Of a stretch of DNA of 64,000 nt, positions 49,207-58,265 are shown in pieces. Origin of the DNA: Entoloma clypeatum (lineage: Eukaryota; Basidiomycota; Agaricomycetes; Agaricales; Entolomataceae); NCBI GenBank assembly GCA_963565915.1, contig OY751488.1, positions 2,728,001-2,792,000 on the forward strand, read 5' to 3'. Position 1 is the first letter of the stretch, and each line of letters starts with the position of its first letter. The position numbers were made by a program, and so were the translations under genes. The notes below the pieces were generated by a model. The model did no database searches. It worked only from the letters and a program-made list of their open reading frames with translations, and was not told where the DNA came from.

Positions 49207-52200
49207 CGGGCAGTCCACAGGACTCTGTACGGCCTGAGGACTGCGTTGAACCCATCCGTACTACCGCTCTACTCAACGCTTCCGCTCTTTCCGATCCCAA
49301 TTCCCTCCGTGTCCGACTTACATCTCCGCTTATCTCCGATTCTTCTCCGATAGCTGCCCTTGTGGACTCCGGCTCTACTCATTGTTTTATTGACTCCCGT
49401 TATGCTTCATCCTATAAACTCCCTTTCACCTCCATACCTCCGATCGAACTTAAATTATTTGACGGAACGTCCAACTCCGTCATTACTCATGCGGTTGATC
49501 TCCCTGTATACTTTTCCTCCGGTGAATATATGGCCATTACAGCCTACGTGACTCCGCTCGATTCCTCCTGTTCTATGGTTCTTGGATACAACTGGCTCAC
49601 CCGCTACAATCCTATGATTGACTGGGTATTGGGCAGTATTACTTTCCGTCCACAGCTCTTGAAGGAGTCTCCGACCTTGACGTCTTCTGCCAGGTCAGCT
49701 CCGCTACCTCCGCAGACCTCTCCCGATACTCCGACCTCCGACTCCGGCACACCCGCTGCTACTCCGGACGTTGTTCCGAATATTGCATTGATAAATGCAG
49801 CCGCATTTGTGTGCGCCTGCAAACTTCCGGGTGCCCAATCCTTCCGAATTCACCTCTCCGACCACACGATCTCCACCCAATCCGTTTCTATGTCCGAGGA
49901 ACCTCCGGACCTCTCCCATATCCCAGAGGAATATCACGATTTTGCCGATGTTTTTAGCAAGACAAAAGCAGACACCCTCGCTCCGCATCGTCCGTATGAC
50001 CTCCGCATCGAGTTAGAAGACGGATCGACTCCCCCTATTGGCCCTATGTACTCCATTTCACAATCCGAACTATCTGCCCTGCGAAACTTCATAGACGAAC
50101 ATTTGGCCATTGGCTTCATTCGCCCCTCTCGCTCTCCGCATGGCGCTCCGGTCCTCTTTGTCCGAAAGAAGGACGGTTCCCTCCGCCTGTGCGTCGACTA
50201 TCGGGGCCTGAACAAAGTTACCAAGAAGGATCGATACCCTCTTCCGCTCATCTCCGACCTCCTTTCCACTGCCGGAAAAGCGCGTGTTTATACCACTCTC
50301 GATCTCCGGCATGCATATCATCTTGTCCGCATTGCCGACGGAGATGAATGGAAAACCGCTTTCCGCACTCGTTACGGATCGTTTGAATGGCTTGTTATGC
50401 CTTTTGGACTATCCAACGCCCCTGCTGCTTTTCAGCGATTTGTGAATGACATCTTCAGTGACCTCCTCGATGTTACAGTGGTGGTCTACCTTGACGACAT
50501 TCTCATTTACTCCGACGACCCCGCCAAGCACCCCGACGATGTCAAGGAAGTTCTCCGACGTCTCCGCAAGAACGGACTTTACGTCCGCTCCGACAAGTGC
50601 GAATTTTCTGTCGACACAGTCGAATATCTTGGTTTCATCCTTTCTCCCTCCGGTCTCCGCATGTCCGAAACCAAGGTGAAGACCATTCAAGAGTGGCCTG
50701 AACCTCGGAAAGTGAAGGACGTACAGTCTTTCCTAGGATTCGCAAATTTCTATCGACGTTTCATCCACGGTTATTCGGACATCGTTGTTCCGCTCACCCG
50801 ACTCACCCGGAAGGGTACTCCGTTCCGTTTCTCCGACTCCGCACGGAGTGCGTTCAACGAGTTGAAGCTCGCGTTTACCAAAGCACCGGTCCTCACTCAT
50901 TGGATTCCTGATCGACCTATTATCATCGAGACGGACGCCTCCGACTACGCACTTGGTGCTATTTTGTCCATCCGGACCTCCGACGAGGAGATACACCCAG
51001 TAGCGTTCCACTCCCGCACCTTCACCGCCCCGGAACTCAACTACGACATGCACGACAAGGAGTTACTTGCTATCCATGAAGCATTCAAGGTATGGCGACA
51101 TTACCTTGAAGGCTCCGCTGCTCCGATTGACGTTGTCACGGACCACAAGAACCTGGAGTATTTCGCCACTACAAAGGTTCTCACCCGCCGACAGGCCCGG
51201 TGGTCCGAGTTCCTCTCTCAGTTCAATCTCTTGATTCGCTTCCGCCCCGGACGTCTCGGTACCAAGCCGGACTCTTTGACTAGACGATGGGACGTCTATC
51301 CCAAAGAGGGGAATAGCGACTATGCATTGGTAAACCCAAGCAACTTCCGACCAGTCTTTTCCCAAGAACAGCTGTCCGCATCTCTCCGAGCTACGGAGTT
51401 GTTCACCCCTGTTCTCCGCGCCACAGTCATAATGGACATTGAACAGTTGCACTCCGACATCCTCCGTTCACTCCCATCCGACCCAATCTATGCCGACCAT
51501 CTCAAGGAGCCCAAACCGCACTGGTCCGTAGACTCCGACGGTTTCCTCCGTCATAGTGGTCGCATTTATGTCCCCGACTCCGATAACCTCCGGCTCCGCA
51601 CCCTCCGCAACAAGCACGACCATATTCTCTCCGGACACCCCAGACAGAACAAGACAGTTAGTCTCATTCAACGAGATTATACTTGGCCTGGTGTTCGAGA
51701 CTTTGTCAAAAAGTACTGCAAATCCTGCACCACTTGCATGCGCTCTAAACCCCAACGCCACAAGCCCTATGGTATGCTGAAGCAACTCCCAGTTCCGAAC
51801 CTTCCGTGGAACTCCATATCCATGGACTTCATCGAGACACTTCCGACCTCCGGCGGTTTTGACGCAATCCTTGTTATTGTTGACCGAATGACAAAACAAA
51901 GCATTTTTGTTCCGACTACGATCCACTGCACCTCCGAAGATCTAGCCACCTTGTTCATCCTGCATGTGTTCTCCAAGCACGGAGTACCGGAGCATGTCAC
52001 CTCCGACCGAGGCCCGGAGTTCGTCTCCCGCTTTTTCCGCTCCCTCGGAAAAGCCCTCAACATGACTCTGCACTTCACCTCTGGCTACCATCCTGAAGGC
52101 GACGGTCAAACCGAACGTACCAACCAGACCTTGGAACAGTACCTCCGCATTTTCTGTAACTATCAACAGGACAACTGGTCCGAACTACTTCCGCTTGCGG

Positions 52201-52901
52201 AGTTCGCGTACAACAATGCTCCGAGTGCTACGACCGGGATCTCGCCCTTCTTTGCCAATAAAGGTTATCATCCGAACCTCTCCGTCCATCCGGAGCGCAA
52301 CCTCGCATCCGCCCGTGCCCGACAATTCGTCGTAGACCTGGACGAGCTTCACCAAGAACTCAAATCTACAATCCTAGAAGCTCAACGACGTTATCAAGGC
52401 CCCGCCGATCTCCGGCGTGCTCCGCCCCCTCCGCTCGAAGTAGGACAGCAAGCTTTTGTGAAGGCTAAGTTTTTCCACACTACACGACCCTCCAAAAAGC
52501 TGTCTGAAAAGTACCTTGGCCCCTTTGACATCCTTGCCAGGAATGGTACACACTCTTACACCCTCCGACTTCCGGACACCATACGCGGTGTTCACCCCGT
52601 TTTCCACATCTCCATGCTGGAGCCATCTGTTCCGAACGACATTCCAAACCGGACAGTAACTCCGCCTCCTCCGGTCGACGTTGAAGGAGAAGTGGAATAC
52701 GAAATCGCCGAAATCCTTGACACCAAACTGGATCGTCGGCGTTCTTGCAAACTGCTCTACCTAGTCCGTTGGCTAGGCTATGAAGGAACCGATGAGGAAC
52801 AGTCCTGGCTACCCGCCACGGAACTCGAACACGCGACGGACTTAGTCGCGGACTTCCACTCCGCGTATCCGGAGAAACCGGGCCCCTTATCACACCTATA
52901 G
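49203..52901 (+). CDS. Element 2 pol polyprotein
   Basis: Reached by -1 frameshift from gag. Order: aspartic protease (ALVDSGSTHCFID); reverse transcriptase (LCVDYRGLNKVTKKDRYPLP, GLSNAPAAFQRF, VVYLDDILIYS); RNase H (IETDASDYALGAIL, VTDHKNLEYF); integrase zinc domain (NKHDHILSGH... CKSCTTC); integrase core (MDFIETLP, TSDRGPEF, GDGQTERTNQTLEQYL). A GPY/F-type module and C-terminal chromodomain (LLYLVRWLGYEGTDEEQSWL) complete it. All catalytic residues are present and no stop interrupts. The chromodomain suggests targeting to methylated histone H3 heterochromatin, as in other chromoviruses. Confidence 0.95.
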   Translation, partial: LAGSPQDSVRPEDCVEPIRTTALLNASALSDPNSLRVRLTSPLISDSSPIAALVDSGSTHCFIDSRYASSYKLPFTSIPPIELKLFDGTSNSVITHAVDLPVYFSSGEYMAITAYVTPLDSSCSMVLGYNWLTRYNPMIDWVLGSITFRPQLLKESPTLTSSARSAPLPPQTSPDTPTSDSGTPAATPDVVPNIALINAAAFVCACKLPGAQSFRIHLSDHTISTQSVSMSEEPPDLSHIPEEYHDFADVFSKTKADTLAPHRPYDLRIELEDGSTPPIGPMYSISQSELSALRNFIDEHLAIGFIRPSRSPHGAPVLFVRKKDGSLRLCVDYRGLNKVTKKDRYPLPLISDLLSTAGKARVYTTLDLRHAYHLVRIADGDEWKTAFRTRYGSFEWLVMPFGLSNAPAAFQRFVNDIFSDLLDVTVVVYLDDILIYSDDPAKHPDDVKEVLRRLRKNGLYVRSDKCEFSVDTVEYLGFILSPSGLRMSETKVKTIQEWPEPRKVKDVQSFLGFANFYRRFIHGYSDIVVPLTRLTRKGTPFRFSDSARSAFNELKLAFTKAPVLTHWIPDRPIIIETDASDYALGAILSIRTSDEEIHPVAFHSRTFTAPELNYDMHDKELLAIHEAFKVWRHYLEGSAAPIDVVTDHKNLEYFATTKVLTRRQARWSEFLSQFNLLIRFRPGRLGTKPDSLTRRWDVYPKEGNSDYALVNPSNFRPVFSQEQLSASLRATELFTPVLRATVIMDIEQLHSDILRSLPSDPIYADHLKEPKPHWSVDSDGFLRHSGRIYVPDSDNLRLRTLRNKHDHILSGHPRQNKTVSLIQRDYTWPGVRDFVKKYCKSCTTCMRSKPQRHKPYGMLKQLPVPNLPWNSISMDFIETLPTSGGFDAILVIVDRMTKQSIFVPTTIHCTSEDLATLFILHVFSKHGVPEHVTSDRGPEFVSRFFRSLGKALNMTLHFTSGYHPEGDGQTERTNQTLEQYLRIFCNYQQDNWSELLPLAEFAYNNAPSATTGISPFFANKGYHPNLSVHPERNLASARARQFVVDLDELHQELKSTILEAQRRYQGPADLRRAPPPPLEVGQQAFVKAKFFHTTRPSKKLSEKYLGPFDILARNGTHSYTLRLPDTIRGVHPVFHISMLEPSVPNDIPNRTVTPPPPVDVEGEVEYEIAEILDTKLDRRRSCKLLYLVRWLGYEGTDEEQSWLPATELEHATDLVADFHSAYPEKPGPLSHL

Positions 52902-52971
52902 AAGCACGCAAGACTCTCATATTGCAAAAAAATAATAAAAAATAATGAAAAGAAACTAGAGGGGGGAGGGG

Positions 52972-53860
52972 CTACTGGGTTTTGGCCTTTTTGGCCGGCG
53001 GACCCTCATTCTCCGACCCTTCCTCCGACTCCTCCGTTTTTTCCCCTGTTTCTTCCTCCGCTTTCCTCGCCTGCTTTTTCTCCTCCTCCATTTTCTCCGC
53101 TTGCAGTTCCGCAAGCTCCCCCTCGTCCAACCCCTCGTCCTCTTCCTCGTCCTCTTCCGCACTTTTCGCCTCCCCTCCGTCATCCTCCGACTCCGGAGCC
53201 GCCGCCTCCAGCAAGAAGTTCCGGTAGGCGAGGTGGTTGTTTAAAATTTGCAGCTGCCGGAGCAGCGCCCAACCGACCCTCGCCGACCGCTCCTCTCTCT
53301 CCTCCAGAGCCTCCCGGAGCTCCCGGAGCTCCTCCGCGACCCCTGCGCCGCAGCAGTTCTTTGCCCCGCTCGGGCCCGCGACCTCCGCGACGGCCTCCTC
53401 CGTCTTCCCCCGTTTACGCTTCACCCTCGTCTCGCCGGTTTTCAGGCAAACCCGTTTGCCGTCTTTACACCGCTGGCATGCGGTGCCTTTCCCCTGCCTA
53501 AGGAGACTGTCAGTAAGAAAAAGAAGATGAAAAAAAAAAAGCGGGTACTCACAATGGCCACTTGCACTCCACCTTCGCCTGCGCACAGGCCTGACACGCC
53601 TCCCCCCGGACCTCCGATTCCTCCGCTCTGCTCTCCGCCCTCTGTTTCCCCGCCTTCTTCGCCCTCTTCCTCTCCGCCTCCGCCTCTGCCTTCTTCTTCG
53701 CCTCTGCCTCCCTCGCCCTCCTCTCGGCCTCCGCCTTCTTCCTTGCCTCCGCCTCCTCCTTTTCCTTGCGTATCTGCGCCAGACGGCGCAGGAGCTCCTC
53801 TTCGGAGTCGTCTAGGTTGGCGCTGGATCGGGGGGGCTGTGTGCTCGAGCCTTGGGGCAT
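52972..53860 (-). CDS. Antisense zinc-cluster/coiled-coil gene, copy C (intact)
   Basis: The undamaged member of the antisense family, in element 2 between pol (stop 71 bp away, convergent) and the 3' LTR (121 bp from its ATG). Exon 1 (53860-53553) begins MPQGSSTQPPRSSANLD. It forms a long Arg/Glu/Ala/Lys coiled coil and ends CQACAQAKVEC plus KWP. A 46-bp phase-2 intron (53507-53552, GTGAGT to TGACAG) follows. Exon 2 (53506-52972) gives CQRCKDGKRVC, a basic TRVKRKRGK stretch, a leucine-rich helix, and an acidic Glu/Asp tail with a final PPAKKAKT, probably a nuclear signal. 280 residues. Paired CX2CX6C halves with a 13-residue linker match Zn2Cys6 spacing. Its function is not known to me; nuclear DNA binding and dimerisation are inferred. 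Confidence 0.8.
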
Positions 53861-53980
53861 GTTGGTGGTAACTGGAAGAAACCCTTGAAAGCCGCTCACC
53901 TCCGTTAAATAACCGAGACCACATGACCTTGTTTATTTTCTCACGGTCTTCCATGGGTGTCAGACCTAAGAGGGGAATAC

Positions 53981-54702
53981 TGTTATATCCGTCTCCGAAT
54001 CTCTGATCCACTCCGATCGTCCTCCGACTTTCCGGACTTTCCGGACATCCGTTACCTCCACATCTCCGCACGTTGCCATCGTGCATTTCATATTCATAAC
54101 TCCATGCCTTTATGCATTTCATATTCATATTCCCGTTTACTTATGCATCGCCTTTTCCGCATGGTCCGTTGACCGACATCTCCGATGTTCGTTACAGTCG
54201 CTGGCAACTTACGCCACAACTCCGGACCTACTCCGACCATCTCCGTAAAGTAATCTCATTTAGATATTTAAGCTTGTACCATACCTGTAGTTCCTCAGTT
54301 CGAATATCAACAAAGTTCACTCCTCTACTCCCCGTTCATGCCAGAGATCCTCGCTGTGGTACAATACGCCGACGACATCCTCATCTACTGCTCTTCCTCC
54401 ATCGTTACCCTTCGACGAGCTCAGTACTGTGTCCGAGTCACAACTCCGACGTCGTCCGACCATTTCCACGTCAACGTGTCTCTCACCGAGATCTTTCCGA
54501 GGACCTCCGCATCTCCGACCTCTCCTCCGACCTCCTGAAATTGGGACACCTTATCCAACAAACGGCGGCGCAACACATACGTTGAAGCCACGTCCCTCCC
54601 CTTCGTCGTTCCTCCGCATTCCCGGAGTTCCGCTCCGGCCTCAGTCCTTCGTCCGACCTCCAACGGACTCCGACGAAGCTCCGACTTTTCACCTACTTAA
54701 CA
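53981..54702 (+). repeat. 3' LTR of element 2
   Basis: 722 bp, identical to 47287-48008 except for three C/T differences, each in a CpG in one copy. Followed by the second GCCCT. Confidence 0.96.
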
Positions 54703-55251
54703 GCCCTTCACAATGCACCTATCGCAGGTGCCGACCCCAACCCCAACTCCCGACCCCTCTCCGACCATCGCCGACACCTCCTCCACCTTCCTCTTCTTCG
54801 TTGTCCTCTTCTTCTTCTCTGTCTGCGGCTCCCCCGACCCCTTGCCCGACGCGCCTTGTGCAGCGGCCACCTCATCGGCCCTCTTCTGAGCCGCCAGCTC
54901 TGATGCCCGATGTGTTTCCTCCACTACCCGCGCCGCCTCCGCAGCCCTCTCTTCCTCCGCTCTCCGCTCCTCCTCAGCCTTCTTGGCAGCCTCCTCCTCC
55001 GCCGCTCGCTTCTTAGCCTCCACCTCCGTGAGTTTGGCCTGCAGCACCTCCAATTCTTTCTGGAAATCAGTTGCCAACATTTTGAGGATTTATCGGAAGA
55101 GTTTTTTTTCAAGCGGAAAGATAATGGGGGGGAACAAGAAGAAAGAACCACTCAGACGGTATTTTCAACCAATGCATCACATGACACAGTTCACGCGCAC
55201 CAGCCATCTAGGTCCTTAGGCCTCATGGGTTCGGCCCTAAGGGGGAAATAC

Positions 55252-55727
55252 TGTTACATTCCAATCAATTCTGACGATTTCTGACCAATCCCGACACCTC
55301 CGACATCTCCAACATTTTGACTAATACTTATTATGCATACTTACTATTATGAATCTCGTTACTACATACATTACTTACATCCGACCATGTCAAGCATCTC
55401 CGACAGCCACTCGTTATCCGACTCCGACGAAGCCACACGTCCTCCGACATAGTATTTAAACTTATGTAGAATCATGTATTAGCTTCAGTTGGAATATCAA
55501 CTTAGATTCGACATCACACCTCCCGTCCTCTTTCCGACTCTTAACTTGAGTCTGACCTCTGATCCTCCGATCCTCCGATCTTCCGAAATAAGGACACCGA
55601 CGAATTAGCGAGGGCGCAACACACAAGTTGAAGCCAAGTCCTTGCCCCTATGTTGCACGCGCTCCGACGTTCCGACGTTCCGACGCGTCCGACGTAGCTC
55701 CGACGTTTTGTCAATCAGTTCTTAACA
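55252..55727 (+). repeat. 3' LTR of element B
   Basis: About 476 bp, TGTTACATTCC to TTCTTAACA, preceded by a GGGGGAAATAC purine tract. A TATTTAAAC box and AGTTGGAATATC mark the promoter and transcript start by comparison with element 2. The GCGCAACACACAAGTTGAAG block is shared with the LTRs of element A and element 2. The partner 5' LTR is lost. Confidence 0.8.
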
Positions 55728-56439
55728 CTCATGGTCTAATAATAGTTGGAAGTGATAGAACTCATAAATAGATATGTATTCACCTTCTGAAGCACTTTGT
55801 ATAATTTTTAGAAGTCCAGATAAGATAGAAATAATGAAATGTGCAGATTTCAGTAAAAGTGTTATATCTCCCTAATGAATGAGCCAAATTTGAAAAACAA
55901 ATGTGCTGTGAGATCTCCTGAATGAGGAGAATCCAAAGCTGAAACAAAAAAGTTTGGTCAAATTTTCGACCTATTTTGCTCATATTCACCTCATCAAGTC
56001 CTTTAATTTTATTTGAAGGGTCTGAATAGGTTTACATACACTGTTTCAATAGCATATGTATAGTATATTTAGAGTACAAACATTGTGCAAAGGAGGAAGC
56101 TAGAAAATGTTGTTTGTTGTGTTTGAAAACACCATGCCACACTGTTCAGCATGATTTACATTGTATTTTGATGCATCAATTTGAAGCACCAACTTTCTAC
56201 CATCCATAGCTCATGTATATAACTCTATATATACTTCCTATGAGTTTCTTGATATGTCTACATAAGGTAAGAATTATTTTTGTGGGTTTTGGTGCCACAG
56301 TTTGGGCATCGAGGGCACGATTTCCAACGACGTGCATGGCTCAGCATTGATGCCGAGCATGCTCAGCAATCACTGAAAGTCAAACCATAACTGCCAGCAA
56401 AACCTTCCCACCCTTTTTTTATCCCCCACCACCACTCCA
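55728..56439. other. AT-rich intergenic DNA, nothing recognised
   Basis: About 700 bp of AT-rich sequence after element B. No coding signal beyond short chance frames, and no terminal repeats found. It may be an old degraded repeat. Confidence 0.45.
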
Positions 56440-57185
56440 CCCGGCCACCACATCTGCCCAAGGGCCACTACTCGCGCATAACGGCCACCACTCATGCCCA
56501 ACGGCCCTCTCTTCCGCCCTACGGCCACCTTTCATGCCCAACGGCATCCCTTTGCACCCAACGGCCACCTTTCATGCCCAACGGCATCCCTTTGCACCCA
56601 ACGGCGTCCCTTTGTGCCCAATGGCGTCCCTTTGTGCCCAATGGCGTCCCTTTGTGCCCAACAGTCCCGACTCATGCCCAACCGCATCCCTTCGCCCTCA
56701 ATGTGTCAACCCATGCCCAACGCTGTCCTTTCGCCCCCAACGCCATCCCTTTGCCCCCAACGCCGTCGACCCATGCCCAATGGCCGCCTTTCACGCCCAA
56801 CGGTCCCGACTTGCGCCCACTGCCATTGACCCACGCCACGCTGTTTCTTTGCCCCCAACACTGTCCCTTTGCCCTCAATGCCATCAACCCACACACAACG
56901 GCTGCCTTTCACGCCCAATGGCTGCCTTGTGTCCCCAACAGCTGCCCCTCTTGCCCAACTGCCCCGACTAGTGCCCAACTGCCCCGACTAGTGCCCCACG
57001 GTCCCTCTAATGCCCAACGGCCGCCTCGCGTCCTCAACGCCGTCGACTCACACCCAGCACCCTTCCTTCACACGCAACGGCCTCCCTTCACGCCGTACGG
57101 CACCACTCACCTGCCACGACACGTGCCCAATGGCCCCCTTTCACACCCAACAGCATTGAGTCACGCCCCAGAGCACATGGGGCCG
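56440..57185. repeat. 20-bp minisatellite
   Basis: A degenerate tandem array of a 20-bp unit, roughly ACGGCGTCCCTTTGTGCCCA, about 35 copies. Neighbouring units are almost identical near 56600-56650 and diverge outward. Because 20 is not a multiple of three, all three plus frames stay open, and staggered frames starting at 56494, 56534 and 56574 (two units apart) encode the same Ala/Pro/Asn-rich pattern. No real gene is indicated. Confidence 0.85.
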
Positions 57186-57443
57186 GGCTGAGCCCATGGA
57201 GGACCAATTGAGGGAGTACAACGCGCGCGCGCAGCATTGGGCTGTGCACACATGTCCTTAGTTGTAATATATTGGTTTAAACCGGTCTCACTTCTTTGAG
57301 GTAAATGGAACCGATGCACTGGTCTTGCATTGGTCCGGTTCAGTTCTTTTGAGATCATGTGAACTGAAAAATCGGTCTCGGTCTCGGTCTCTAAATTCTG
57401 AGGGTCAAAAACTGGACCGAACCGGACTTTTAAACATTAAATG
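57186..57443. other. Non-coding stretch with imperfect hairpin
   Basis: Contains a (CG)n run near 57220, an imperfect inverted repeat around TGGAACCGATGCA / TGCATTGGTCCGGTTCA (about 57307-57343) and CGGTCT repeats near 57375. No gene seen. Confidence 0.4.
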
Positions 57444-57660
57444 ACTGATGCAAGGTTGATTCGCTATGGACGGAAGAATATGCTGTCTATGTCATTGTTA
57501 GAATGGTTGAGTGTCATGTCGGTTCAAGATGAGTGCATTGAATACACAGGCAATGGTGCACTGCATAGACAAACAACTGACACAAGGTTGAGTTGTTACA
57601 GACAGCAGAATATGCTGTTTATGTCATTGGTAGAGTGGGGCTCTCAAACCTGTACATACA
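57444..57660. repeat. Diverged 132-bp tandem duplication
   Basis: The segment starting ACTGATGCAAGGTTGA (57444) recurs 132 bp later as ACTGACACAAGGTTGA (57576). Both contain a further shared block, AGAATATGCTGT.TATGTCATT. The second copy is incomplete. No coding role is supported. Confidence 0.6.
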
Positions 57661-57761
57661 TCATCAGGATCTGATCAGCTGATACACACGGTTGACGGAT
57701 GACTTTGATGAAGGCATATTCTGCCTCTCAATGACTTTATTGACACTGGTACATGCAAAAT

Positions 57762-58185
57762 TCACAACTCATGGAGCATGAGCAACACCTCCACCGCAAC
57801 AGCCAGGCGAGGATCATTCCTTATCTCAGCATTGTTGAGAGAAAACATATTAGCCCAGGTCACTTCAATGGCCGCATTGGTGATGGTCCTGTCAATCAAA
57901 ACACTGGCGAATAGTAAGTTGGTAAACCTAATGATCACAATGTAATACACTATCTACTCACCTTTTAGCTATGTCCTTATTGGCCATGACAATTGCCTCT
58001 TCACTCTCGATGGCATTCAGTTCCTCCAAAGCATCGAGCTCTCACACATGCTCCAAGACAAGCCCCGCCACAATTTTTGTCTGCTCATGAGTGAAACTGC
58101 AGCCTGCTCCACCGCAAGTATCACTGGCCAATGCTGCTACACTTCCATCCCAGTACGTCTGCTGAGCCGGAGGGCGTGGCGCCAT
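57762..58185 (-). pseudogene. Unknown small gene broken by TGA
   Basis: A two-exon reading starts at the ATG at 58183-58185 (MAPRPPAQQTYWDGSVAAL). It continues with ASDTCGGAGCSFTHEQTK, then a TGA at 58042-58044, then ELDALEELNAIESEEAI and VMANKDIAKR. A GTGAGT...GACAG intron leads to TITNAAIEVTWANMF, NNAEIRNDPRLAVAVEVL and TGA at 57762. The coherent helical protein and clean splice sites suggest a former gene of about 110-120 residues. Family not recognised. It may belong to a transposon, since no host gene lies nearby. The TGA fits a lost Arg CGA. Confidence 0.5.
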
Positions 58186-58265
58186 GGTCTCAAGCGGCAC
58201 TAGTGTTTTAAAGTCACATTAAGTCAAGTTAATGGCCTTAAAATCCATTAACCTAACCAGTACTT

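Larger units (their letters stand above)
47287..54702 (+). mobile_element. Element 2: complete, young Ty3/gypsy chromovirus
   Basis: 7.4-kb element with 722-bp LTRs differing at only 3 positions. The target duplication GCCCT is perfect (47282-47286 and 54703-54707). Gag and pol frames are intact and joined by a -1 frameshift signal. An antisense gene occupies 52972-53860, and the purine tract AAGAGGGGAATAC precedes the 3' LTR. Everything needed for transposition appears present, so it may still be active. The whole element is dense in TCCG. Confidence 0.96.
46802..55080 (-). pseudogene. Antisense zinc-cluster gene, copy B, split by element 2
   Basis: Exon 1 starts at the ATG at 55080. It has an Ala/Glu/Lys/Arg coiled coil (MLATDFQKELEVLQAKL...), a Lys/Thr-rich basic patch, and CDRCIVKG at 54703. 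There the GCCCT insertion site of element 2 interrupts the half-motif. The reading resumes at 47281 with VEC, completing CX2CX6C, then EHDE and a 48-bp phase-2 intron (47214-47261, GTGAGT to ATTTAG). Exon 2 (47213-46802) gives CKGCIKDKKKC, an acidic linker and a coiled C-terminus. With the insertion removed, exons total 810 bp (270 codons), perfectly in frame, so the gene was intact when element 2 landed. The linker between Cys halves is 8 residues. Confidence 0.8.
45851..55727 (+). mobile_element. Element B: truncated sibling split by element 2
   Basis: Plus-strand chromovirus remnant in two parts, 45851-47286 and 54708-55727, separated by element 2. The left part begins inside the integrase core (LHFTSGYHPEGDGQTERTN) at the junction with element A. 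It runs through the chromodomain to a TGA at 46688 and into the antisense gene. The right part completes the antisense gene and ends with a GGGGGAAATAC purine tract and a 476-bp 3' LTR. The duplicated GCCCT on both sides of element 2, and the in-frame antisense gene across the gap, show they were once contiguous. Confidence 0.87.

Noticed and set aside
53248..53871. 207-residue plus-strand frame in element 2
   Set aside because: It is the Pro/Ser-rich complement of the antisense coiled-coil gene, whose cysteine motifs and intron are conserved in two other copies.
56494..57191. Three overlapping plus-strand frames of 111-205 residues
   Set aside because: They are the three phases of a 20-bp tandem repeat with no other coding signal.
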